NCBI RefSeq assembly: GCF_011038965.1
Contig: NZ_JAAKEB010000007.1
Coordinates: 62,001-126,000 of the forward strand
DNA length: 64,000 bases
Source of the DNA: Adlercreutzia sp. ZJ141
Lineage (GTDB): Bacteria; Actinomycetota; Coriobacteriia; Coriobacteriales; Eggerthellaceae
Direction of reading: 5' to 3'
Notes under the pieces: generated by a model
The model's input: the letters and a program-made list of their open reading frames with translations, nothing else
Database searches by the model: none
What the model was told of the DNA's origin: nothing
Part shown: one piece after another, positions 8,406 to 17,300 of the stretch
Layout of the letters: every line of letters starts with the position of its first letter
How positions within the stretch are numbered: position 1 is the stretch's first letter
Program-made: the position numbers and the translations under genes

Positions 8406-9602
8406 CTAGTTCCCCGATGATTCAGCGCCATGGCTGTAGGTGGGAGCAAGCACCCAACCGTTGGTGCCGCTTGCGTCTTTGTCGTAGGTAAAGCTGTTGG
8501 TTACCGACCCACCGTGAACCTTGGTGTTGCCAGTAGTGTTTTCGAAGCTGACATGCGCCACCGCGTCGGCCTCAATGACTGCCGTTTTCTCAGAAGCGCC
8601 CACCACCGTGTACGACGCACCCGAATACACCTCGCGCACCACTACGTTGGCGCCTACCGGTATCTTGTTTTCAATGAGCACGCTTTTGCTGCCCGGCTGG
8701 TTGAACACGATGGAAACCACGTCGTCGTACACCTTGTTACCGCTTGCGTCGGTAGCCTGCACGCTAAACACGAACGTGGCAGCATTATCAACGGCGGTAC
8801 CGTCGGTTTCGAAACGGTCGAGCGTCTTTGTTATTTCAAGCGAACCCATGCGCGGTTTCACCTGCGGCTTCAACAGCGTATCGGCGTCGTAGAGCCAATC
8901 GGTTCCACTAGCTGTGGTAAGGGGCTGACCTGCGGCCGCTTCGTGCGTGGGAAGCGACATAAGCACCGGTTCGAACGCGCATTCCTTAAGCTGCGAATAC
9001 GCCACCGTGGCCGTTCTGCCGTCCTCGAGCGTTGTTGTGTAGTCAGCTGCAGAAAGATTGGCTCCGTGCGCTACCAGCAAGTACAAGCCACTGGCAAGCT
9101 GCGGGAAGTTGGCCTCACACGTTGCATTTTCGCCCCCTGCCGCATTCATGGTGGCGTGGGGCGCGTCTTCGAGCGTGGGGTTAGACGAACCCAGGTCGGC
9201 AAGCACAGCAGACAAGGCCGCTTGCGCAAAATCCTGTGATGCCCGCGTGGCCGCAGCGCTGTCGCCCGAGGCCATGGCGTCGTTCAGTGCCGCAACGTCA
9301 AGGCTTGCGAAAGGCCCTTCTTCCACCGACTCATAGGTGTAAGTGTCATAACCTGGCGTTTGCACCGCGTGTGCCACCAGGTAGGCGTCCACCTGAATGC
9401 CACCGTCGTTGCTGGCAAAGGATTCGGCATCTTCCAAGGCGGCTTCCACCTTCAGGTTGCTGTTCTTGGACAGGTCCAAGCTGGGCTGCGCTGCAGACGC
9501 TAAGCCCGCCGCAGCAAGCAAGCACAGCACTAACAAAGCCGCGGCCGCTAAAAACGCAAGCCACCTGCCTTTCCGTGTGGCAGCAGAAACGTTACCGTTC
9601 AT
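8406..9602 (-). CDS. Minor/ancillary pilin (prealbumin-like, DUF5979/FctA-type fold)
   Basis: 398 residues from ATG 9602, with AAGGAGG eight bases upstream. The start overlaps the sortase stop by 11 bases. Signal peptide: GRWLAFLAAAALLVLCLLAAAGLASAAQ. An N-terminal Ala-rich helical region and a YLLVAHGANLSAADY segment resemble pilin N-domains. The C-terminal MGSLEITKTLDRFETDGTAV ... FVFSVQATDASGNKVYD ... VVREVYSGASYTVVG is a Spy0128/DUF5979-type beta sandwich. No LPXTG motif or C-terminal membrane helix is visible, which is unusual for a pilin. It may be a basal or tip subunit assembled otherwise, or may have lost its sorting signal. Confidence 0.65.
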   Translation of the reverse strand: MNGNVSAATRKGRWLAFLAAAALLVLCLLAAAGLASAAQPSLDLSKNSNLKVEAALEDAESFASNDGGIQVDAYLVAHAVQTPGYDTYTYESVEEGPFASLDVAALNDAMASGDSAAATRASQDFAQAALSAVLADLGSSNPTLEDAPHATMNAAGGENATCEANFPQLASGLYLLVAHGANLSAADYTTTLEDGRTATVAYSQLKECAFEPVLMSLPTHEAAAGQPLTTASGTDWLYDADTLLKPQVKPRMGSLEITKTLDRFETDGTAVDNAATFVFSVQATDASGNKVYDDVVSIVFNQPGSKSVLIENKIPVGANVVVREVYSGASYTVVGASEKTAVIEADAVAHVSFENTTGNTKVHGGSVTNSFTYDKDASGTNGWVLAPTYSHGAESSGN

Positions 9603-10824
9603 GGTGTTCCCTCCTTGCGTCGGGGTTATTAACGTCAGAATCGTCACCGTTAGAGTTGTTGGCGGGCGCAGTAGAAGCCGCTTCATGTGCGCGATGCACA
9701 TCAGTTGCCGTCAGTCCATCGGGCGCGATAGACACCGCGCGCTTGTCTTCTTCGGTCAGGCGCACAGGCTTGCGCCGACTTGCCACCAGAAGGCCAATAA
9801 GCGCCAGAAGCAAAATGGGCACAGCCACGGCGGGTGCCATGATATGGATAGGCACGCGTCGCGCGTCGCTTTCACCAATCAGGTCTTCAGGAATGCCATC
9901 CACCCTATGCCCGCGCACCAGCAGACGGTGCGAGTTCACGCCATAGGGCGTGCACGTTTGCAAGGTGGCGTACTCAATGCCGTCCTGGGCCATAAGGCCG
10001 TCAATTTGCGTGGGCTCCACAATAAGCACCTGGTCAACCTGGTAGGTCAGCTCGGTGTCCAAAACGGTAATGCTGAAGTAATCGCCTTCGTGGATCTCGT
10101 CCAAATAGGTGAACAGCACCGCCGAGGGAAGGCCGCGATGCGCCGACACCACCGGGTGCGTGCCCACATCACCCGTGGGAAGGTGCGATCCCTCCAAGTG
10201 CCCCGCCGATGTTTGCAATGTACCCTCTTCGGTGCCGTGGTAGATGGGCAAATGAACGTCAATCTTCTCGACGGTAACATAGCCAATAATCCCGTTGCCC
10301 GTTACGTTCAGAGCCTGTTCATACTCGTTGTGGATGCTGGGCGCTTCAATGAAGCGATCGGTGAACGTGTCCAGATGCGCATTGTATTCCCGCGCCTGTG
10401 CGAAGATGGCCGCGCGTTCCTCGTCGGTCATGGCAGCCACGGCTTCCTGATAGGCGGCGATGGCACGCGAGGCGTGCATCGAATTCCACCAATCGCTGAC
10501 TGCTGGATAACAAAAAATGCCAATGCCCGCAATAAGCATAAGCGCAATGATGACGCTGGAAAGCGACACGCGCCGCTTCTTCTTGGGAGGCGTGGCCTTA
10601 GGGTCAGAAGCGGATGCACCAGAAGCCGCGTCGTCGAAAACGGACGCATTTGGGTCCGCTTTGCCAGATGCGCGTGCAGCAGAACGTGCGCTTTTGCGAG
10701 CGCGCGCGGCGGGCGCAGCGGCAGGTGCCTTGGCAGCAGAAGCCGAGGCGTTCTGAGCATCAGGCGCAGAAACGGACGCAGGCGCGTCTGCGCTGTTTGA
10801 CGATATGTTCTTGCGCTTGAACAC
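9592..10824 (-). CDS. Class C (pilin-polymerising) sortase
   Basis: 410 residues. A long Ala/Ser/Lys-rich cytoplasmic N-terminus of about 85 residues precedes a membrane helix (VSLSSVIIALMLIAGIGIFC). The catalytic domain has His229 in VVSAHRGLP, Cys291 in TLQTCTPYG and Arg300 in NSHRLLVRG. A second membrane helix near residue 330 and a basic tail follow, the class C topology. It links pilin lysines to LPXTG threonines outside the membrane. It sits between the major pilin (upstream) and the ancillary pilin (overlapping by 11 bases), as in SpaA-type islands. The extended cytoplasmic tail is longer than usual. Confidence 0.9.
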   Translation of the reverse strand: MFKRKNISSNSADAPASVSAPDAQNASASAAKAPAAAPAARARKSARSAARASGKADPNASVFDDAASGASASDPKATPPKKKRRVSLSSVIIALMLIAGIGIFCYPAVSDWWNSMHASRAIAAYQEAVAAMTDEERAAIFAQAREYNAHLDTFTDRFIEAPSIHNEYEQALNVTGNGIIGYVTVEKIDVHLPIYHGTEEGTLQTSAGHLEGSHLPTGDVGTHPVVSAHRGLPSAVLFTYLDEIHEGDYFSITVLDTELTYQVDQVLIVEPTQIDGLMAQDGIEYATLQTCTPYGVNSHRLLVRGHRVDGIPEDLIGESDARRVPIHIMAPAVAVPILLLALIGLLVASRRKPVRLTEEDKRAVSIAPDGLTATDVHRAHEAASTAPANNSNGDDSDVNNPDARREHHER

Positions 10825-10950
10825 CGTGGCGGAAGCTGCTCCTTACAAACGAGGGTGGTCAGTTGCGTTGTTCTAGGTTGGTTGATTTAGCCGGGACGAC
10901 ATCCCGTTGCTCGCCGCGCGCCAACGCGAAGGCATCAACCAGCGCGGCAA

Positions 10951-10977
10951 GACGGGAGCGGGTATACCGCTCCCGTC
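10951..10977 (-). terminator. Intercistronic hairpin between major pilin and sortase
   Basis: A perfect 11-bp stem with a five-base loop (10951-10961 and 10967-10977). On the minus strand there is no U-run after it, so it may act as an attenuator or mRNA-stabilising hairpin that makes more pilin than sortase, rather than as a full terminator. Confidence 0.55.
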
Positions 10978-11011
10978 CGTAGCTTGCGAATGATCGCAAA
11001 AGAGGGAGAAA

Positions 11012-12559
11012 CTATGCCGTGTGCTTCTTAGAGCGACGCTTGATGATGAAGGCAGCCAGAGCGCCCACAATCAGAATGCCGCCACCCACATAGAAGATGG
11101 TCGTGCCGATACCACCAGTGGAGGGAAGCGTAGAGCCAGCTTTGTTGACAACTACAACAACATCAGCAGCAATGTTGTTGTTCTGGTATGTAACAACTTT
11201 CGTTGTTTCTTGATTGGTAATCTCGCCATTCTCATTAAGATATGTGGTGAAGTTTGTTTGCGTCTCCGTTAACTTACTAGGAGTCACCTTGACAGGTGAA
11301 GTCAAACGATTATACCCATTCGGCGCAGCAGTCTCGGTGATAGACACCTCGGCACCCGACTGAAGACCCTTAATGGTGATTTCACCGGTATCAGGGGTTG
11401 TTATAGAATTTGTATAGTCTTCGGTATTGGAACCTTCCGGAAGTGTCTCAAACGCATAAATGTAAGCGCCATTAGCGTCTGTGGCTTTTTTGACATAGAA
11501 CGGGAGTTCAAACGTTGCGCCAGTCAGGCTCTTGCCAGCATCATCAACCTTCTTCAGGGCAATTGCGTAAGTTTTAATCGTCTCTTCATCGCTGTAGTTA
11601 GTGCCACCGCCGCCAGTGGTGTTATCATCTTTTGCCCAGGTCAATGTGACTGTGTTCGTGTTACCTGTTCCCGCGATTGCAGCAGTATCTGTCACGGTAG
11701 CTTCGTAAGTAATAACGACCGTCGCACCATTTTTGTAAAGACTTTCACCAGTAGTAGTGTTAGTCCACGGAATGACAATCTTCTTTTCGTCATCGAACTG
11801 CGTCACTGTCAATGTAGTCTGATCATTAGTCGTAGTGGTGGTGTCTCCATCATTATCAACCAGGATAGACTTAACAATAACATTGCTCAAAAACGTAGGC
11901 AAAGTGTCCTCAATCGTATACGAAGTGATTTTCTTTGCAGTCGCACCTTCACCTTCATAGTTGGAAGTGGAGAAAGAAACCGTATACGTTACTGTCTGAC
12001 CGATATAAACATCTGCGTCATCTACTTTTTTCACAGGCTTTCCTGGTGCCTTTCCATTCTTATCATAAATGGTCACATCAGGATTAGTGGAGTCTACCGA
12101 AATAGCTGTGCCCTGAGTCGTTGTCACAACATAATACCCATACTGAAGATTTGTGAACTCAAGTGCAGTGCCATCGCTCGTCGCGGAAACAGCAAGCTCG
12201 CCTTTAGCTTTAACATAATTCGTTATCGCAGTGATAGCTGCCGGGCTCAGTGGTTTTTCTTTCGCGGTGATATAACCGTTATCATCTTCCGCAAAATAAG
12301 CACTCAGTTCAGTCGGAACCGTGCCAGTGTAAACAATAGAATCGGACGTTTCCTCGCTATTCTTAGCAACCTGAGCATCAAATAGCTTATACACGGAATA
12401 CGTTTCGCCCTTTGCTGCATTCTGAATAGTAATCTTTGCATTATCAGAATGAGGTGTTGTAGCAGGTACCGACTGCGCCAATGCGGCGGCGGGGACCAGC
12501 AGCGCTGTCATGAGCACAGCCACTGCTACGCTCGTTAGTTTTCGTAATGCGGATTTCAT
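11012..12559 (-). CDS. SpaA-type major pilin with LPSTG sorting signal
   Basis: 515 residues from ATG 12559 (GAAGGGAAAG upstream; a longer frame to 12625 lacks support). Signal peptide ends LLVPAAALAQ. The N-domain contains YSVYKLFDAQ and YYVVTTTQGT, then a pilin-like lysine context NPDVTIYDKNG. An isopeptide-forming D2-like domain (TVTYTVSFSTSNYEGEG, YTIEDTLP) and a CnaB-like domain with the E-box VSITETAAPNGYN follow. The C-terminus is LPSTGG, a hydrophobic helix and KRRSKKH. It forms the pilus shaft after polymerisation by the sortase downstream. Ser/Thr-rich and visibly lower in GC than flanking genes. Confidence 0.92.
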   Translation of the reverse strand: MKSALRKLTSVAVAVLMTALLVPAAALAQSVPATTPHSDNAKITIQNAAKGETYSVYKLFDAQVAKNSEETSDSIVYTGTVPTELSAYFAEDDNGYITAKEKPLSPAAITAITNYVKAKGELAVSATSDGTALEFTNLQYGYYVVTTTQGTAISVDSTNPDVTIYDKNGKAPGKPVKKVDDADVYIGQTVTYTVSFSTSNYEGEGATAKKITSYTIEDTLPTFLSNVIVKSILVDNDGDTTTTTNDQTTLTVTQFDDEKKIVIPWTNTTTGESLYKNGATVVITYEATVTDTAAIAGTGNTNTVTLTWAKDDNTTGGGGTNYSDEETIKTYAIALKKVDDAGKSLTGATFELPFYVKKATDANGAYIYAFETLPEGSNTEDYTNSITTPDTGEITIKGLQSGAEVSITETAAPNGYNRLTSPVKVTPSKLTETQTNFTTYLNENGEITNQETTKVVTYQNNNIAADVVVVVNKAGSTLPSTGGIGTTIFYVGGGILIVGALAAFIIKRRSKKHTA

Positions 12560-12799
12560 CTCTTTCCCTTCAATCGTAGTTCGGCGCCGTGGCGCCCCTC
12601 TTGCCGCGTGCGCGGCCTGCCTCACCTTAGGGAGGTGCCCCCTTCCTCTCGCTCTCTATAATTCCTCCTTCCACGCTCATTTCTTATTCTGTGTCTCTAT
12701 CTCACCAAGGCTTTTCACCTGGTCAATTGTCAACTACTCACGTGCGACCTGCGTGGTGAACGCTTTTGCTCTTGCGCGTTGCACTTACAGTAACTCGCG

Positions 12800-13420
12800 C
12801 TAGCTCACCGGGCCGAAGCGGTTTAGCGGCCACACGCGGAGTGCCAGCCTGCCTACCATGTCGTCGGGCGACACGCACCCCACCTGCGAGCTGCGGCTGT
12901 CCACGCTTGTTTCGCGATGGTCGCCCAGCACGAAGTACTTGCCATCAGGCACCTGGTAGGGCAACTTAATGTCGCACGTTCCCAGCGCCTTGTCGGTTAC
13001 GTAGGGCTCGTCGAGCTCTTGCCCGTTCACCGACACGTTGCCGTCTTTGTCAATGTCCACCCAATCGCCAGGCTTTGCCATCACGCGCTTCACCAGCACG
13101 TTGTTGTTGTGGTAAAACGCCACCACGTCGCCCTGCTCTAGCTCACTCGTGCCGAGGGCCACCACCACGTCGCCGTCTTCCAGCGTGTCGGTCATAGACG
13201 AGCCGCTGATTACCAGCGTTGGCAGCATCAGCACTGCTGCGAGCACGGCCACCGCCGCTACTACCACCAAGCCCAGAAGCGTGCTGCTTACGATGCGGCG
13301 CTTCGACTGCCTGCCTTGTTCGCGCGTAAGCTCGGCTTGCACCGATTCTGAGTTCACGAACACCGCCTGGCACGTGATTGCAGCCGGGGTTACCTCCTGT
13401 TCCTGTTCTCCAGCGCTCAC
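12800..13420 (-). CDS. lepB: Signal peptidase I (LepB type)
   Basis: 206 residues, one membrane helix (STLLGLVVVAAVAVLAAVLM). Catalytic Ser75 is in ISGSSMTDTL and Lys111 in VLVKRVMAKPGD, with the GDHRETSVDSR box near the C-terminus. This is the bacterial Ser/Lys type, distinct from the Ser/His sipW gene at the other end of the cluster. Its ATG overlaps the upstream gene by four bases (ATGA). A dedicated LepB within pilus islands is common and is thought to process pilin precursors. Confidence 0.9.
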   Translation of the reverse strand: MSAGEQEQEVTPAAITCQAVFVNSESVQAELTREQGRQSKRRIVSSTLLGLVVVAAVAVLAAVLMLPTLVISGSSMTDTLEDGDVVVALGTSELEQGDVVAFYHNNNVLVKRVMAKPGDWVDIDKDGNVSVNGQELDEPYVTDKALGTCDIKLPYQVPDGKYFVLGDHRETSVDSRSSQVGCVSPDDMVGRLALRVWPLNRFGPVS

Positions 13421-14244
13421 TCATCGGCCGCCTTTGCGTTGTTGCCCGGCGGTGCGGGCGGAGTTGCGGGAGCGGACTTGTTGTCCATTTCCCCGCACAC
13501 TTCCTGCAAGCTGGCGATATACCAATCAGCCGTAACGTTAAACGCCTCCAACGCGCCGCGCACGCCCTCGGCGGCATTCACGATGATTCGCGCGTGCTTT
13601 CGTTCTTCTTCCTTTGACACCTCCAGCTCGTCGAGTCGCGCTTGCATGCGCGCGATGCGTTTGTCTTTATCGTCTAGCCGCCCTTTTAGGCGCTCGATTT
13701 GCTCGTCCTTGACGTCTAGCTTCTCGCGCAGCCGCTCGTTCAGGCTGGTGCAGCGCTCAAATTCATCCGCAACGTCACGCAGGTAGTCTTGCAGGCGCTC
13801 GGCGTCTTTGCTTTGCGTCAGCAGCAACTGCAGCAGGTCTTCGCGACTGAGTCGCGAAAGGTCGCGCGACTTTGTGACGATGACGTGCTCAAGCGAAGGC
13901 GCGCTTATGGCCGGCTCTTTTGCCAGCTGACCGGAAGATGATGGCTCAACGGGTGCAGACCACTCTGCCGCAGGTTTCGAGTCGGGTGCGTTCGATTCGT
14001 CCGGTCGAGACGCATGCACGCCAGTTTCAGCAGCAGCTTCAGCCGATTGCGGCTCAGCTACTTGCGAATTGGTTGCTTTTGCCACAGTTGGCTGTGCGGC
14101 CGCAGCATTAGCTTCCGGCGACTGCGCTTCAGCTACTTGCGAATTGGACTCTTGCGACTCGGATGCTTGAGCACAAGCATCCTGCGACTCAACCGACAAC
14201 GCACCGTCTGTTTTCTTCTTCCTGTCAAACAAACCCATGAGCAT
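13417..14244 (-). CDS. Coiled-coil protein of the pilus cluster
   Basis: 275 residues; ATG 14238 (MGLFDRKKK) is an equally good start after GGAGG. The first 110 residues are low-complexity and Ala/Ser/Glu/Gln-rich, with SNSQVAEAQSPEA and TNSQVAEPQSAEA repeats. Residues about 125-235 are a heptad-rich coiled coil (LSREDLLQLLLTQSKDAERL, LREKLDVKDEQIERLKGRLD). No signal peptide or membrane helix is seen, so it is probably cytoplasmic. It sits between the giant adhesin and lepB with a four-base overlap to lepB, suggesting a role in assembly or localisation. I do not recognise a named family. Confidence 0.6.
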   Translation of the reverse strand: MLMGLFDRKKKTDGALSVESQDACAQASESQESNSQVAEAQSPEANAAAAQPTVAKATNSQVAEPQSAEAAAETGVHASRPDESNAPDSKPAAEWSAPVEPSSSGQLAKEPAISAPSLEHVIVTKSRDLSRLSREDLLQLLLTQSKDAERLQDYLRDVADEFERCTSLNERLREKLDVKDEQIERLKGRLDDKDKRIARMQARLDELEVSKEEERKHARIIVNAAEGVRGALEAFNVTADWYIASLQEVCGEMDNKSAPATPPAPPGNNAKAADE

Positions 14245-14394
14245 TTCACCTCCGTCCCTGTTTCAGCACTTTTGCCTGCATATTTGCCGTAATTGGCTCC
14301 TTTACTACTGACCTTGACATGGCTAGCGCCGCCGCTCGAGTTTCGAGCGCGCATTTTCGCCTGCTATGTAATGGAATAATCGCCTAGTTACGCA

Positions 14395-17300
14395 CTAGAC
14401 GCGCAGTTTTCGTCGTCGCTTTGCCGCGATTCCCACGCCCGCGCACGCCATCAACATTGCGTCGACGCCAAGCAGGGTGCCTACGCCCCCGCCGCCCGTT
14501 TCAGGCAACTCAAATCCCGCCTTGTTTACAACCTTAACTATGGGAACTTCCTTGCTTGCACCATTCGCACCTGTAATAGTGGCCTTTTCAGCCGCAAGCG
14601 TTCCAACTTGTTGAGGCTTGCCCGCTGCGTCCGTATATGTTTCACTGGTGCCCGGAACTACCTGTTTGTTGCCTACAATCACACCATTTTCGGTGCCATG
14701 CGTAAGTTCGAGGGTAATAGGTTCCGTGAGCGGCGCATGCCCAAGCGGTGCCTTGGTTTCGACCAAGTAGTATTTCTCACCAAGCACATCAGTGGGAACC
14801 AGGTTTTCAAATGCGATCTGGCCTTCGATCCCCCCATCAGCTGCGGAAGCCGTAACTCCCTCATCCACCTTGACGTACATGCCTGCAGGCAACCCGTTCA
14901 CCGCTTTGCCTGTCTCGCCTTCCAGAGCCTTTCGATAAAGCTTGAACTCAGCACCCGCAAGACCATCCGCGCTCACATTATCGCTCGCTTTATCGCTCGT
15001 CTTCTTTAGGACGAAATCACAGCTCACCGCCTGTACGACGGGATTAGGGTAGGTCACGGTCTGGGTTTCGTCATTCTTTTTGTACGTTAAAGTTGCGGTC
15101 TTATTCGAATGGAAGCCTGGCTGCCCAGAGCTGGTTACATGCGCGGTGTCGTAATCCGTATTCTTATCGCCCTCAACAGGACTTCCACTAGCGCCGCCAT
15201 CCAGGTAATTTCCTTCCGCTGCGACATAGTCTCGATAGGCCTTGCCGGTGGTCTTCACGTTGAATGACAGAGTGACCTTAGTGCCAGGTTCTGGTATGTA
15301 GTCTGGCTCAAACGTGGCAGTGATCTTCTTTGTATCTTTGTCGTATGTGACAGAGTGCAGGATTCCCTGACCCTGGTATACGTTTTCGGGTTTAAATCCA
15401 TTGTCTGGCTGTTTTATCTCCGTGACATTCCCGTTCTCGTCTGTTATGACCTCAGGATTCTTATAGAGAACTACTTCAGTGCCATCAGCCTTATGGAGAG
15501 TTACTTTGAAGTCTGGTGTACTCGCAAGGTCGACATAGTCACTCAAGGTGTCCGTAATAGTAAGATCAGAGTACACCGCACCGTACATGAGCTTTTTGAG
15601 ATCCCGCCTTAGCTGGATTGTATTGTTTGCAAGATAGAAATTCCCTCCATTGCGCTTCATGTTTTCCAAGATCGTATTATCGCCAGTATTGGCATTGGAG
15701 GCTACAGAAACTGTATTGACAATGAGATTAGGGTTAGCGTCCATAAGTTCTTCAAAATAACTCTCAGTCGCCGTCTTGACAACCCCTTGAATACCGTTCA
15801 CTTCATAACCGAGGCCACCCTTATTCCAATGCACACGTCCCGTCAGGCCGGTATAAGACGAGAGATAATAAGTTGGAATGCCGTCGGACAGAAACAGCAT
15901 AACCTTTTTATGCCCATTCCCTGCTATTTTCGGATCTGTTAGCAAGCTCTTTGCCTCAAGAAGGCCTGCACTATAATTCGTTCCATTATTCGCTTGTCCA
16001 GCCACATTAGAAGCTTTTGGCGTTTTTGTCCACGGTACAAGAACCGTAGCGTCCTCGTTATAGTTATAACTGTCCATTAGTCCAGGGCTCTTTCCCTGGA
16101 AACCCACTACAGCCAAATAGTTGTCTTTGTTCGCCTTTAGAAACTGGTAGATCAACCCTTCTGTTTTCTTAGCTTCATAGTCATCGCCGTAAGTGCCATC
16201 TAGTATCAGCCGCACAGCCTCGTCGCGAAAGATTGCTGTAGGGGGAGTTACACGGTCATCCTGCATATCCTTGTACAAGTCTTCATCTGTATCATAGTCC
16301 ATATGCATGCTGCCGGACTGGTCGACGACAATCAGAAGGTCAAGGGGCTCGACTTGTGAGGCCAATTCGGCTGTCAGATTCAAGCGATAGAGGTCAGTCT
16401 TGTCAATGGGTTTGCCTTGGGTGTCGGTCGCGTTATCGAGAATTGTATCAGTGTTTTCCACGCCGTCGCGGAATGCGTCGATGGTTTTGTTCCACGTAAG
16501 CGTTCCATCAGTGTTGGTAGTCGGGGCGTCAGGAGTAACAAGTTTATCTCCTTCTGCCTGGATGACAGGATGTTCGTATGGAACTGGTGTTTGTTCTGTT
16601 CCTCCCGATGTAAAGCTGACGGTAGCCTTATTATTCGAGTGAAAACCCGGCTTGTTAGAGCTGGTCTCGTTGCCAGAATAGTCGGTCTCAGCATCACCCG
16701 TGACGCTGCCGTATGTCCTATCGAGCGCATAGTCTTCATAAGCTTTTTTCGTAGCCACTACGTTAAAGGAAAGAGTATATGTGCATCCGGATTCAACCTC
16801 ATAATCCTGCTTAAACTGAGCTACCACTTTCCTTGTATTGGGGTAGTATGCCACGCTCTCCAGCTTGTCCTGGCCGGCTGTCGTAATGCCAATATTGCCA
16901 TTCTCGTCGCGACCATAGAGCAGCGTTTCGTGACCCTCAGCATCTTTCATGACAACCTTAAGGTCAGGTTGGCCTTTATAGTAGTCAACATACTCACTCA
17001 GGTTGTCTTCGATTTTCAGGTTGGTGGCATAGGAACCCATGGCGGCCTTTTGCAAGTCTTTTTCTAACTCATCCTTATTGGTAGCGGGAAGATATCGCCC
17101 ACCGCTCACATCCGCCATGTTCTTTAGCGTCGCGTCTTCACCAGGCAATGCTAAACCTCTACCAGTAAAAATACCGACAGTGTAGACATCAACGGTATTA
17201 TTATTTGGCCAGAATACTTTATTAAAGTATTCTTTGGTTTTGTCTTTGCTGGGTTCTGTCACACCGGGATTTGTGTATCCGTACCCGCCGCCTTCTTTTT